Shown in pieces: positions 35,000 through 43,164 of a stretch of 43,164 bases of DNA. The notes beneath the pieces were generated by a model. It was not told the DNA's origin, searched no databases, and worked only from the letters and a program-made list of their open reading frames with translations. The stretch lies in assembly GCA_903918755.1 (NCBI GenBank), contig CAIXFN010000077.1, positions 1 through 43,164 on the forward strand, given 5' to 3'. Each line of letters starts with the position of its first letter. Position 1 is the stretch's first letter. The translations under genes and the position numbers were made by a program. The DNA is from an uncultured Pedosphaera sp. (GTDB lineage: Bacteria > Verrucomicrobiota > Verrucomicrobiia > Limisphaerales > Pedosphaeraceae).

Positions 35000-37900
35000 T
35001 TAATCCTTCTCGAGCAGAAACACCTTCGCGGACTTGCGGCCCAGCGTGGATTCCAAGTCCTGCAGCGAAGCATACTGCGCCGGACTCACCACCGCCGGGG
35101 AAACGTCCAATTCATGGGTGATCACCCGGCGACCCGGGGTATCCTGGGATTTCACGCGGGCCATTCCGCCCCCGGCGGGAGCCGTGAGATTTTGATCCTC
35201 CGGCGAAATGATGATCCGGCGAAAACCGGGCGGCAAATCAATCGTGGTGCGGATGGTCTCCTCATTCTGCCAGGAGATGAAATAAGGCAGGCTGCGATGA
35301 TCCGTGCCGCCGGGAAAGAGCGAGGGCGCGAAGGGCAGATCAAAATAGAAGTACTTGCCATCCGCCACGCCGTAGCTGTCGAGCTCGACCGTGAACGACT
35401 CCACCCCGGGGTAGCCCTCGAATGAGGTTTGCAAATCCGCCACGGGACGGGCGCCTTGGGCCACCCCGGAGACTTGCTCCTGGAAATAGCGGCGGCGTTC
35501 TTCGGGCGGCAGTTCCGAGAAAAACCGGTTCCGGGACCCAAATTCCGCTCCAAAATAGCGTCGGGTGATGCCGATGCGGGTTTTGCCATCGTCAGCGAGT
35601 TTCAGCGCATAGTCGACTTCCACTCGCGACCCGGCGCCCGCGACGGGATGGATGACTTCATAGTCCTGGCTGTCCAGGGCTATGGCCAGCCGGTCTTGAT
35701 GCGCTGTGGCGCCCAGCCGGGAATATTGGTCCGTGTCATTCAGATAATAGGTCTCCCCCGCCACCTTCACCCGGATCAAGGGCACATTGAAGGTCTGGGG
35801 CAGCGGGAAAACCAATGCAGTGTTCGTGATCCCCGCAACCGCGGGAAGCCCGGATGCCAGCACAAACTCGGGCGCAAATCCCGCCGCCTGCAAGAGCGAA
35901 TGCAGGAGAATGGCCTGGTCGGCCACATGCCCATAGCCATCCGCCAGCGTGGTGTCCGCCGCGGACAATTCGCTGAGTGGCAGGTCGGTGAAGGTGGGGC
36001 CGGCGCGGCGGATGGACTTGGCCACAAAATCGCGGATGGCCACGACGGCGGCCCGGCGATCCGCCGCCCCGGCGGTGAGCTTTTTGGCCAACTCCGCCGT
36101 TTTGGCGTTCTGCCCGGAGCACCGGACCAGGGTCGTCTTCAATTCCGTCAGGTAGGTCTTCAGGTCGCCGGCGAAATATTCCACGCCCGGCATGAAATTC
36201 CATTCGGGTGGCTGTTGCCTTTCCGCAGGCAAAGCGGCGACGTGCTCCACCCGCCATTCGATAGTGCGGATGCCCGCGTTGGTGGTCGCCTCTTCGTGGA
36301 CGGCCCCGGTGTCCCCGGTCAGCAGTTTTTGGAGCGGCAGGTCGGCCGGCAGGGAGAGTCGGAAAGACTTCTTCGCCAGGTTGTCAAACAATTGGAACGA
36401 CTCGAAGCCCGATTGATATGGCCGCCCTTTTGAGGTGATTTCAAATTCCGCCTCAATGGTGGAGCCAATGTCCACACCCGGGAGATTGGCGACCAGGGTC
36501 TTGCCTCCGGTATAGCGTTTCGCCGAGGCATTCCAGCCCGCATCCATCCTATTGATTTCGCCCGCGGAGATCTCCTGCCGTTTGCCGTCCTTGGAGGTGA
36601 CCACCGCGCTGACCAGCCGCGCTTCCTGGCATGACGGATTGTAATCAAATTTGATTTCCGCCTCATTCTTCTTGCCGGCGTAATTCAGGACTTTCTTGGT
36701 GTATTTGATCCGGGAAACCGAGGTTTGGGTATCCTTGATTTCCAGGGATTTACGGCTTTCCAAAACCTCCGCGTTGGAATCCACCGGCGGGGCAGCTGTG
36801 CCCGCCGTCCTGATCGGCTTGCCGGCGGACGGGGTTCCCGAGGTGTTCATAATAGGGGCCTTGCGCTGGTCATAGTCCATCACTTGCAAGGTTTTCTTCA
36901 GGCTCTGGTATTCCGAGGGGCTGAACTCCACGCCTTTCAACTTGAGCTCCCCGGTACCCACCAAGGTCTGGTCCTTGAATTCCACCCGGCGGGAATAGGC
37001 CAGAGTGGGATCCTCCACGGGCACGCAACTGGGCATGGACGCGGCCCCGGAAAACTCGGGGCTCAATTTGACCGCCACATCTTCGCGCAGTCCGCAGGCG
37101 ATCATCGTGCGCAGGGGATATTTCCGCTTTTCCAACCCCGCCCCCTCCAGAATGAAACTGACAATTCCGACTCCCTTCCCGATCCAGGGCATGTTGACGA
37201 CCGCTTTTCCCCCGCCAGCCGCGGTCATTCCCGGAACGGAAAACTCCAATTCCACCTGCAACGCCGTGGAGATATCCGCCATATCGGCCGGGCTGATTTT
37301 GACGTTTTTCAATGTCGCTCCGGGCATGGCCTGCTTGATCCGGGTCTCAAAAAACCGCCGCTGATCATCCGGCTTCATCTGGGAAAAAGCCTCCCGGTAC
37401 GCGTTGTCGTTAATGCCATCAAAGCCCAATTGGGATTTGGCCTGCACGGTGCCATCGGCTGTCAGCACCGCTTCGGTTTTGATCCGCATGAGGTTCTCAT
37501 CCGCCGGAAAAATCTTGCTGGTCTGCAATTTTTCCCCTTCCGGCCGGCAAACCAGGAAACTTTGATCGCATTCATAGGAAGGCAGGAGGTCCTTGGTGTT
37601 TTCCGCGGTGGGGTCCATTAATTGGTATTCCCCGGGCCGGGTTTCCACGGCCACGATCGCATGATTGAAACCCGGATCCGGGTTTTCGCCGTCCATCTTC
37701 GTCCCCACGTTGACCAGGATGGGATAGGCCGGGAGGCCGGAAAGCCGGAGCATGGAGACCAGCAGCGCGGCCTTGTCGCGGCATACCCCGTATTTGTTGT
37801 CAAAGGTGAGTTTGACGTCATGGGGTTCGAAGCCGGGGCGATCCTTTTCCGGCGTCAATCCCATGTAACGGACGTCCCGGGAGACATAATGAAACAACGC

Positions 37901-38845
37901 CTTGATCTTGTCGGAATCCGATTTCGCGCCCGCTGTCAATTCCGTCACCTTTTGCTTCATTTCCGGCGAAGTGGCTTCCAGGTGGGGCTTGGAAAGTTCC
38001 CAATACCATTTCGAAACGGCCTGCCAGTCCGGGGTGGTGCTGATGGCCAAACGCTGCAGCGTGTTGGCGTAGGGAGGCATGCCGGGCTCGTCAAACATCC
38101 GCGACACATTGTTGACTTCCCAGTGGTGGATCATCCCCTGCCCCTCCAGAGTCTGCGCCGAGTAATGGACGGTTCCCGGCACTTCGTCCCGCATCAGGGT
38201 GTGCTTCAGCGGCTTGTCCGCCGGAGCATGCACTTCGTAAACCGAGTGCCGGATGAAACCGGAGCCTTCAAACAGGCTCGTCTCGGAATATTCTCCCGGA
38301 ATAATCGACCGCTGAATGGTCGTGCGGACGACGGAGTGGACCACCACGCCGATTTCCACCTGGGGGATGTTCACTTCGAGAATCTTGCTATTGGGATCGA
38401 AGATGTTCATCGCCATCTGGCTTTGATCAATCATCTCCTTGGAGTTGGCCGCCACATCCACCGTCTGGACCTCTCCGTTGGGCTTGATCACCTCCAGTTT
38501 AACCACCTCGACAGTGTTGTACGGGATCTGGAAACCCAGCTTCAGGGTCCGGTCACCCCGCTTGCCCTTTTCTGTCAGTACTTTTGTGTAGGTCTCGTCC
38601 TGGCACTCCGCCGTCCCGTCGCTGTGGTAAACCCGGATACTCTTCTGCTCCACGGTGGCGTCATCACAATCCGGATATTTGGCGACGGTGACTTCCCCCG
38701 CTGCCTGCAGACACAGTTTGGGGTCGAGCAAGGCCCACTTGGGGCCATCATAAGAGCCCGGGGCGTCGGCGCGGAGCGACGTGGCCAAGCCGAGCAGGGC
38801 GAAGCCGCAGACTGCCCGGTATAAAAACCAATGATTCATCTTCAT
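35000..38845 (-). CDS. periplasmic DUF3857 protein with tandem transglutaminase-like domains
   Basis: Encodes 1281 residues from ATG 38845; an in-frame start at 38890 adds 15 non-signal residues. The signal peptide is MKMNHWFLYRAVCGFALLGL and onward, ending near residue 27. A DUF3857 domain (about 60-240) precedes a transglutaminase-like domain. The latter has a complete triad: C355 in YGVCRDKAALL, H395 in FNHAIV and D411 in LMDPTAENT. The second half repeats this order: a DUF3857-like part (about 720-900), then a transglutaminase-like part. In that copy the Cys is replaced by V974 (YGHVADQAILL) and the His by Asn (FNVPLIRV). An active plus a degenerate copy is therefore present. Related proteins are secreted peptidase or cross-linking-like enzymes of unknown substrate in Bacteroidota and Verrucomicrobiota. 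Single gene with its own terminator. Confidence 0.88.
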   Translation of the reverse strand: MKMNHWFLYRAVCGFALLGLATSLRADAPGSYDGPKWALLDPKLCLQAAGEVTVAKYPDCDDATVEQKSIRVYHSDGTAECQDETYTKVLTEKGKRGDRTLKLGFQIPYNTVEVVKLEVIKPNGEVQTVDVAANSKEMIDQSQMAMNIFDPNSKILEVNIPQVEIGVVVHSVVRTTIQRSIIPGEYSETSLFEGSGFIRHSVYEVHAPADKPLKHTLMRDEVPGTVHYSAQTLEGQGMIHHWEVNNVSRMFDEPGMPPYANTLQRLAISTTPDWQAVSKWYWELSKPHLEATSPEMKQKVTELTAGAKSDSDKIKALFHYVSRDVRYMGLTPEKDRPGFEPHDVKLTFDNKYGVCRDKAALLVSMLRLSGLPAYPILVNVGTKMDGENPDPGFNHAIVAVETRPGEYQLMDPTAENTKDLLPSYECDQSFLVCRPEGEKLQTSKIFPADENLMRIKTEAVLTADGTVQAKSQLGFDGINDNAYREAFSQMKPDDQRRFFETRIKQAMPGATLKNVKISPADMADISTALQVELEFSVPGMTAAGGGKAVVNMPWIGKGVGIVSFILEGAGLEKRKYPLRTMIACGLREDVAVKLSPEFSGAASMPSCVPVEDPTLAYSRRVEFKDQTLVGTGELKLKGVEFSPSEYQSLKKTLQVMDYDQRKAPIMNTSGTPSAGKPIRTAGTAAPPVDSNAEVLESRKSLEIKDTQTSVSRIKYTKKVLNYAGKKNEAEIKFDYNPSCQEARLVSAVVTSKDGKRQEISAGEINRMDAGWNASAKRYTGGKTLVANLPGVDIGSTIEAEFEITSKGRPYQSGFESFQLFDNLAKKSFRLSLPADLPLQKLLTGDTGAVHEEATTNAGIRTIEWRVEHVAALPAERQQPPEWNFMPGVEYFAGDLKTYLTELKTTLVRCSGQNAKTAELAKKLTAGAADRRAAVVAIRDFVAKSIRRAGPTFTDLPLSELSAADTTLADGYGHVADQAILLHSLLQAAGFAPEFVLASGLPAVAGITNTALVFPLPQTFNVPLIRVKVAGETYYLNDTDQYSRLGATAHQDRLAIALDSQDYEVIHPVAGAGSRVEVDYALKLADDGKTRIGITRRYFGAEFGSRNRFFSELPPEERRRYFQEQVSGVAQGARPVADLQTSFEGYPGVESFTVELDSYGVADGKYFYFDLPFAPSLFPGGTDHRSLPYFISWQNEETIRTTIDLPPGFRRIIISPEDQNLTAPAGGGMARVKSQDTPGRRVITHELDVSPAVVSPAQYASLQDLESTLGRKSAKVFLLEKD

Positions 38846-38961
38846 AATTCTTGTGGTGCGAGGTGCAACTATCCCCCGCCAGACTGGCAAAACCAGGATT
38901 GCCCTGTCCAGTCAAATGGGAGCGTTGCCCGGGGGCTAACATCGCCTTTTATCCCCGCCCG

Positions 38962-40527
38962 TCAAATCCCTGCCGACCGCAAATTGATCGTGACCGCCAG
39001 CCCTTTCGGGACGCGGTTATGGCAAGTCACCGAACCCTGACAGGATTCGATGCAGGTTTTGACAATGGACAATCCCAATCCGACTCCGCCGGTCTCCCGC
39101 GCCCGGGCCAATTCCGGTCGGTAAAAGGGGTCAAAAAGTTGGGCCAGGGATTCTTCCGGCACCCCGGGACCGCAGTCGCTCACCACGATTTCCACGAATC
39201 CTTCCGGCTGTGCCCGGGCGGCGATGGTGATCGGCCCGCCTTCGCCCGCATAGCGGATGGCATTGCGGATCAGGTTGGCGACGGATCGCTGCAATAAATC
39301 CGGATCGGCCTGGACCGTCAGTTCCTGTGGAATTTCCAAATTGATTTGCGCCGACGGCGTGCTCTCGCGCCGAACCGCCAGGGAAACGATTTCGCTCACG
39401 TTGACCGCCCGCAGTTTGACGGCCGCCGGCTCCAAAGATGCTTTGGAAAACGAAAGCAATTCATTCACCAGATTGGTCATCTGTTGCACCTCATCCCGTA
39501 AATCCTCCAAATACACCTTGTCCGGATCATTGACCCGCTGTTCCAGAATCCCCAAAGCCAGTTGGATGCGCGCAATCGGGGAACATAGTTCATGGGCAAT
39601 GTCGCCCAGGAACCGCTTTTGCCCGGTCACCAGGCCGGATAATCTTCCCGCCATTTGATTGATTGCGAGTCCCAGCCGGCCCAATTCATCCCGGCGCCCA
39701 TCGGCGACTCGGGCCTCGAATCGTCCGCGGGCGATTTCCTCCGTCGCCGACGTGATCTGGGAGATGGAACGGGTGATGCCCCGCACCAAAGGCAGCCAGA
39801 ATAAAAGCGAAACCAGGATCACCGCGCACCCCACCTCCACCCACGGCAAAAAATCAATGAATAACCCATGGCCCCGAATCGAATCGGAAACCGCCAGCAG
39901 CGTCATGGGAATCGGCCCCATCCGGTCCCCTTGCGCATGCCGCAGGCGAACACCCACCCAATAGCGACTCGGATTTTTTGAGTGAACCATGAACATCGGC
40001 CGCCCGGCGCCTGGAGGCGCATCCTCCAACTCGGGTCGGGGGCCCAGGTTTCTCCCCCCCGGGGGCCCGAATCCCGGCCCGCCGGGGGGCCCCTCCCGGT
40101 CTTCAAATCCTCCCCCGGGGGGCGGGCCTGCCCCAGGCGGGGGTCCGCCTCCCGGACCACCTGGCGGAAATCCGGCACGGCGCGGTGGCAGTCCGCCCTT
40201 GAGATGCTCCACCACCACGGGCGGCAAAAGCGTTGGCTCTCCGCCGATCTGCACGCCGGTGTTGTAGAAAAGCAGAAACCGCACCTGATAATTCGTGCTA
40301 TACTGCTCGAGCACGGCATTCCATTGGGACTTCTCCTGGCGGTTCAACTCGCCCCCGATGATCTGCGAAAGATCCTGAATCGGGTTGCCGGCGCGCCCCA
40401 TCAATAAGGAATCCAGCCCGAACCGGAATTGCACGCCCACAAACGCAAAGCAAATCAAGCCGAGCAAAAGGATGTTCAGGAAGAACCAGAGCAGAATCTT
40501 CGCGTACAATGGAAAGGCGACTCTCAT
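38962..40527 (-). CDS. sensor histidine kinase, CpxA-like
   Basis: Encodes 521 residues from ATG 40527; upstream in-frame starts lie inside the response regulator and are rejected. TM1 is about residues 10-35. An extracytoplasmic domain spans about 36-230. Its 112-176 stretch is very rich in Pro and Gly (PPGGPGGGPPPGAGPP). TM2 is about 230-252 and leads into HAMP. The H-box has H312 in DIAHELCSPIARIQ. The N-box is NLIRNAIRYA and the G-boxes are SDCGPGVPEE, FDPFYRPE and GGVGLGLSIVK. HELCSPIARIQ is close to CpxA. It follows the response regulator by 10 nt on the same strand, so the pair is one operon. Confidence 0.93.
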   Translation of the reverse strand: MRVAFPLYAKILLWFFLNILLLGLICFAFVGVQFRFGLDSLLMGRAGNPIQDLSQIIGGELNRQEKSQWNAVLEQYSTNYQVRFLLFYNTGVQIGGEPTLLPPVVVEHLKGGLPPRRAGFPPGGPGGGPPPGAGPPPGGGFEDREGPPGGPGFGPPGGRNLGPRPELEDAPPGAGRPMFMVHSKNPSRYWVGVRLRHAQGDRMGPIPMTLLAVSDSIRGHGLFIDFLPWVEVGCAVILVSLLFWLPLVRGITRSISQITSATEEIARGRFEARVADGRRDELGRLGLAINQMAGRLSGLVTGQKRFLGDIAHELCSPIARIQLALGILEQRVNDPDKVYLEDLRDEVQQMTNLVNELLSFSKASLEPAAVKLRAVNVSEIVSLAVRRESTPSAQINLEIPQELTVQADPDLLQRSVANLIRNAIRYAGEGGPITIAARAQPEGFVEIVVSDCGPGVPEESLAQLFDPFYRPELARARETGGVGLGLSIVKTCIESCQGSVTCHNRVPKGLAVTINLRSAGI

Positions 40528-40537
40528 TGCGGGCGCC

Positions 40538-41308
40538 TTATTCCGGGGTTTCCCCAGGCCGGATGAACATGTAGCCCGCGGACCGGACGGTCTTGATAAA
40601 GTGGGGCGTCTTCGGATCATCCCCGAGCTTTTTGCGCAATGCGGAAATATGCACGTCAATGGAACGATCAAAAACGTCGTAATTCCGCTCCCGAATCTCA
40701 TCCAGCAACTGTTCGCGGGTCTTCACCCGGCCGCGCGCCCTGGCCAGGGAGGCCAATAGATCGAATTCCACCGGCGTCAGGTCCAGCGTTTGTTCCCCCA
40801 ATAGCGCCGTGCGGGAATCGGTATTGACCCGCAGGGCTCCCACCACCAACTCCGCTTCCGCCAGCTCCTCCGTTCGCGCCGCCGTCAGGGTGGCCCGGCG
40901 GGTCACCGCCCGCAGGCGCGCGAGCAATTCCCGCGTGGAAAAAGTTTTCGGCAGATAATCGTCCGCCCCCACCTCCAACCCCACAATGCGGTCCGATTCA
41001 TCGCCCCGGGCCGTGAGCATCAGCACCGGAATGTCGCTCTTTTGCCGGATGCGCTTCAACACCTCAAAACCGTCCATGCCCGGGAGCATGACGTCCAGAA
41101 TGATGGCTTGAAAATTGCCCCCCAACGCCTGCTCCAACCCCTCCGGTCCCGTATGGGCCAGCGCGATTTCATAGCCCATCGGTTCCAGGTAGGCGGAGAT
41201 CAGCCGGCACAACTTGCGGTCGTCATCGATGACCAGCAGGCGGGTCTTGTCGTAGGACCCGGCAGTGGCGTCCTTCGCCTTGCCGGAGTTGGGTGCGGTT
41301 GGTTGCAT
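40538..41308 (-). CDS. OmpR/PhoB-family response regulator, CpxR-like
   Basis: Encodes 256 residues. The receiver domain covers about 22-135: acidic pocket VIDDD, phospho-acceptor D72 in LDVMLPGMDG, T99 in MLTARGDES and K121 in DDYLPKTFS. The lysine is followed by Thr, where nearly all regulators have Pro. A winged-helix DNA-binding domain covers about 150-250 (LDLTPVEFDLLASLARARGR, NYDVFDRSIDVHISALRKKLG, IKTVRSAGYMF), as in OmpR-type regulators. Its closest look is CpxR (envelope stress). It is transcribed divergently from the EF-hand protein, and the shared intergenic region carries CpxR-like repeats, which suggests autoregulation plus control of that neighbour. Confidence 0.93.
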   Translation of the reverse strand: MQPTAPNSGKAKDATAGSYDKTRLLVIDDDRKLCRLISAYLEPMGYEIALAHTGPEGLEQALGGNFQAIILDVMLPGMDGFEVLKRIRQKSDIPVLMLTARGDESDRIVGLEVGADDYLPKTFSTRELLARLRAVTRRATLTAARTEELAEAELVVGALRVNTDSRTALLGEQTLDLTPVEFDLLASLARARGRVKTREQLLDEIRERNYDVFDRSIDVHISALRKKLGDDPKTPHFIKTVRSAGYMFIRPGETPE

Positions 41309-41356
41309 ATTCTGTATGCGGCTGACCTTAGCTCTGCCGCCCGGGAAAGACCCGAA

Positions 41357-41406
41357 CTTTTACAAGGCCTTAACAATTCTCTCCGCCAGGCAAACACAAA
41401 CTTAAC
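41357..41406. promoter_or_regulatory. CpxR-like direct repeats between the two-component system and the EF-hand gene
   Basis: On the minus strand GTTAA (41374-41370) and GTAAA (41363-41359) are separated by six bases. This is a near match to the E. coli CpxR box GTAAA-N(4-8)-GTAAA, with an 11-bp repeat period as expected for OmpR-type dimers. On the plus strand another CTTAAC (41401-41406) follows 32 nt after the CTTAAC at 41369-41374, about three helical turns. The position upstream of both divergent genes suits autoregulation. Binding is inferred. Confidence 0.5.
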
Positions 41407-41429
41407 CTGCGCGCAGTCTGATGTAATGA
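41402..41429 (+). promoter_or_regulatory. candidate promoter of the EF-hand gene
   Basis: TTAACC (41402-41407), a 16-nt spacer and TAATGA (41424-41429). The weak -35 overlaps the CTTAAC half site, as expected for activation by an OmpR-type regulator. The start would fall near 41436, giving a leader of about 45 nt to ATG 41480. This argues against the in-frame ATG at 41426. Confidence 0.4.
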
Positions 41430-41479
41430 AAGCAGTCACCAAAACGGTGCTGTCGGAAACTTGCAAAAACAAAAATAAT

Positions 41480-42445
41480 ATGCAAACAAGAACGCTCGCC
41501 TTCATGACCGCGGTCACCCTCGGAGTCACCGGACTTCTGGCCACCGCGCAGGACAATGATACCCCATCACCCGCGGCCAATGCTGCCACGGACGCTCCCG
41601 CCGCCCACCCTGGTCCCGGCCCCCGGAACCAGCGTCCGGCAAATCGCCCTCCGCGTTCCCCGCTCGAAGCCGCGCTCGATACCAACGGGGACGGCATCAT
41701 CTCGGCCGACGAAATTGCGAATGCGCCTGCGGCGCTGCGGAAGCTTGACCGGGACGGAAACGGAAATCTGATCATCGCCGAATTTGCCCCGCATCATCCG
41801 CATCTCGGGCCGGAGCAGAATCAAGCCGGCTTTAACCCACCGCCTCCCCGCCGGGAGCCCGCCTTGGACGACCCCGCTGGGTTGGCCGCATTCGCGGCTC
41901 ACCGCTTCGCGGGCGGACCGGGTGAACCCGGTTCTGAACAGCGGGGACAAGGGGCCGGACCGCGCCGGATTCCTGGTCCCCAAGGTATGGGCCACGGCAA
42001 CCCGGAAACTGAACACTTCGATGCCCGTGGTTACCAAGGGAAACCATACCCGCCCATTGAACGGCCGGAAGACTTCGGTGGTGACCGCGCTCCCTTCCCT
42101 CCCCGGCCCTCGGCCTTCCCCAGAGGCCCCGGAATACCCCCGCAAGCCCCCGGGTTTGGTCCGGAGCATTTTGGCCGGCCGGGTCCTGGCCCCCGCGACT
42201 TTGGCAATCCTGATCTGAATTTCGCTGACGAAGCCGGTCGTCCTGCTGGCCTCGGCCCTCAAACGCGCCCGTTCCGCGGCGAATATCGCGGAGCGAACCG
42301 TCCGCCGGGCGAACGCGAACACCAACTCCGCGAAGAAGGCCGACCCGCCGATTTTGCTGCGCCCCATCATCCTCCCGGCCCCGCCGGTGACCGAGAGGAG
42401 CTTCCTCCTCAGTCGCCGTCTAACGTGCCCCCGCCCCAGAATTGA
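41480..42445 (+). CDS. secreted EF-hand protein with long Pro/Gly-rich tail
   Basis: Encodes 321 residues from ATG 41480, where the signal peptide begins (MQTRTLAFMTAVTLGVTGLL, then ATAQ). Two EF-hand loops are well formed: DTNGDGIISADE at 67-78 and DRDGNGNLIIAE at 90-101, both with acidic positions 1 and 12, so calcium binding is likely. The remaining 215 residues are disordered-looking and rich in Pro, Gly, Arg and Phe (PRGPGIPPQAPGFGPE). They resemble in composition the Pro/Gly segment in the loop of the adjacent sensor kinase. It stands head-to-head with the CpxR-like gene, the place where E. coli has cpxP, but no LTxxQ motif is visible, so it is not a CpxP homologue. A role as a periplasmic accessory to the kinase is inferred. 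Confidence 0.8.
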   Translation: MQTRTLAFMTAVTLGVTGLLATAQDNDTPSPAANAATDAPAAHPGPGPRNQRPANRPPRSPLEAALDTNGDGIISADEIANAPAALRKLDRDGNGNLIIAEFAPHHPHLGPEQNQAGFNPPPPRREPALDDPAGLAAFAAHRFAGGPGEPGSEQRGQGAGPRRIPGPQGMGHGNPETEHFDARGYQGKPYPPIERPEDFGGDRAPFPPRPSAFPRGPGIPPQAPGFGPEHFGRPGPGPRDFGNPDLNFADEAGRPAGLGPQTRPFRGEYRGANRPPGEREHQLREEGRPADFAAPHHPPGPAGDREELPPQSPSNVPPPQN

Positions 42446-43028
42446 GCCAATAAACCGCGCCAGCCAGCCGCGCTCAACCTGATTCCGCTCGCATCGACAC
42501 CGTGCAATAAATCGCCAATACGGCTTCATTTCCCACGACCCCGGCAGGAACTCACTCCCAGTTCCTCCGGGGTTTGTCCGTTTGTGAGCGCCCGGGGAGG
42601 AGACGGACTACGCCCCAACCGAAAGACCTCAAATTTCACCTGGCCGCAAATCAAAGAAAATATTCTGAAAGGTTTGGAGCGATGCAGCGAATTCTCACCG
42701 AGTGCCAAACAGAATTGAATCAATGGATCATTACCGAACCACCTTCGCTGGGGGAATTTTCGCAGTACCACCAAAGGAGTATTGGAATTATCTTGAACTT
42801 TTCCCGAGGAATTGCTAGCGTGTAAACCATAAACAGAAAGCACTATTGAATCCGATAGAATTACTTCAAGTGAAAGCCATTTGCGCCAGTGAGGAAAAGA
42901 TCTGTCCGTTCGCTTGCCTCATCGTTGCCCCCCGGATGTGGTCTGACAACTGCGCTTGAAACAAATTTGAAGAATTGTCGGTCTTAGCGTAAGCGACGAA
43001 ATTCCGAATCGGAACCTCTCGCGCTAGC
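42446..43028. other. intergenic region, no gene seen
   Basis: About 580 nt after the EF-hand gene. Open frames exist (for example 42574-42825 plus and 42526-42843 minus) but none has a ribosome site, recognisable motif or coding-like composition. The right side turns AT-rich towards the presumed insertion sequence. Confidence 0.4.
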
Positions 43029-43164
43029 AGCCTGTTGAAATAATCGTCAAAAAGCGCGATAATTGTATCGCCTAATACTATAAGTAAGCTAATATGTTGA
43101 TGTGTTTGAAACGCATTGTTTGCCGCCTCAGGAACTCTTCGTTGCGACTTCCCAGCTAGTGCGC
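43029..43164 (+). mobile_element. left end of a probable insertion sequence (IS1182-like?), partial
   Basis: AGCCTGTTGAAATAATCGTC starts at 43029. Many IS elements, including IS1182-type ones, begin with a similar CCTGTTGAAA-type end. About 70 bases later a transposase-like N-terminus begins and runs off the window. Neither the right end nor the target duplication is visible, so the boundary is approximate. Confidence 0.4.
43102..43164 (+). CDS. N-terminus of a probable transposase, partial
   Basis: A frame opening after a TAA at 43090-43092 encodes, from GTG 43102, FETHCLPPQELFVATSQLVR and continues past the window edge. The pattern LPP...(E/D)L...LVR resembles the conserved start of IS1182/DUF4277-type transposases (LPPSLDDLIPENHLVR-like). 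The start codon is uncertain: no ribosome site is visible, and GTT at 43096 or another codon may be used. Only 21 residues are seen, so family assignment is tentative. Confidence 0.4.
   Translation, partial: MFETHCLPPQELFVATSQLVR

Noticed and set aside
40528-40701. 58-residue N-terminal extension of the histidine kinase
   Set aside because: It lies wholly within the response regulator gene in another frame; ATG 40527, 10 nt after that gene, starts the expected TM1 segment.
41426-41479. Earlier ATG (41426) as start of the EF-hand protein
   Set aside because: It would bury the signal peptide behind 18 polar residues and falls in the candidate -10 element; ATG 41480 starts a standard signal peptide.
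42526-42843. Small open frames on both strands after the EF-hand gene
   Set aside because: No ribosome site, no motif, AT/GC pattern not coding-like; neither strand offers a preferred frame.
1-43164. CRISPR array, rRNA operon, replication origin
   Set aside because: No regularly spaced direct repeats, rRNA-like sequence or DnaA box cluster was seen on reading either strand.

Overview
The window most likely comes from the chromosome of a Verrucomicrobiota bacterium, probably of the Limisphaerales/Pedosphaera type. This is inferred from style, not from a marker gene. It is GC-rich, and many genes encode very large secreted proteins with LamG, FN3, FG-GAP or propeller modules. It also carries an AsmA-like protein, tandem DUF3857/transglutaminase modules, an M16 peptidase and several secreted glycosidase-like proteins. 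No rRNA, tRNA or CRISPR array was found.

Layout. Positions 1-1070 hold the 3' end of a probable transposase, a small membrane protein that may be truncated, and a probable Imm30-family immunity protein. Positions 1109-15142 (minus strand) are one long block: a 2093-residue LamG protein, a 1198-residue FN3-type protein joined to it by a 1-nt TGATG overlap, a 969-residue FG-GAP/propeller protein, and a membrane-anchored formylglycine-generating enzyme that keeps both active-site cysteines. This is the least explained system in the window. Positions 15321-17352 (plus) carry aroE, apparently leaderless, overlapping a prepilin peptidase with an unusual cytosolic insert. An ABC-2 type permease converges on it.

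Positions 19210-23284 hold two secreted proteins with likely (alpha/alpha)6 glycosidase folds, back to back. The second is AT-richer and looks acquired. Positions 23678-34785 (minus) hold an AsmA-like protein, an M16 zinc peptidase with a Gly/Arg-rich insert, a putative TIM-barrel glycoside hydrolase, and a coupled pair of SPFH/band-7 proteins (HflK/HflC-like). A clear intrinsic terminator at 34932-34968 closes the next gene, a large periplasmic DUF3857/transglutaminase protein whose second transglutaminase copy has lost its catalytic Cys and His.

Positions 38962-42445 form a CpxA/CpxR-like two-component system, divergent from a secreted EF-hand protein. The intergenic region between them has a CpxR-like direct repeat overlapping a candidate promoter. 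The kinase's extracytoplasmic loop and the EF-hand protein share a striking Pro/Gly-rich composition, which suggests an envelope-stress or metal-sensing circuit with its own periplasmic accessory protein. The window ends in what looks like the left end and N-terminus of a second insertion sequence.
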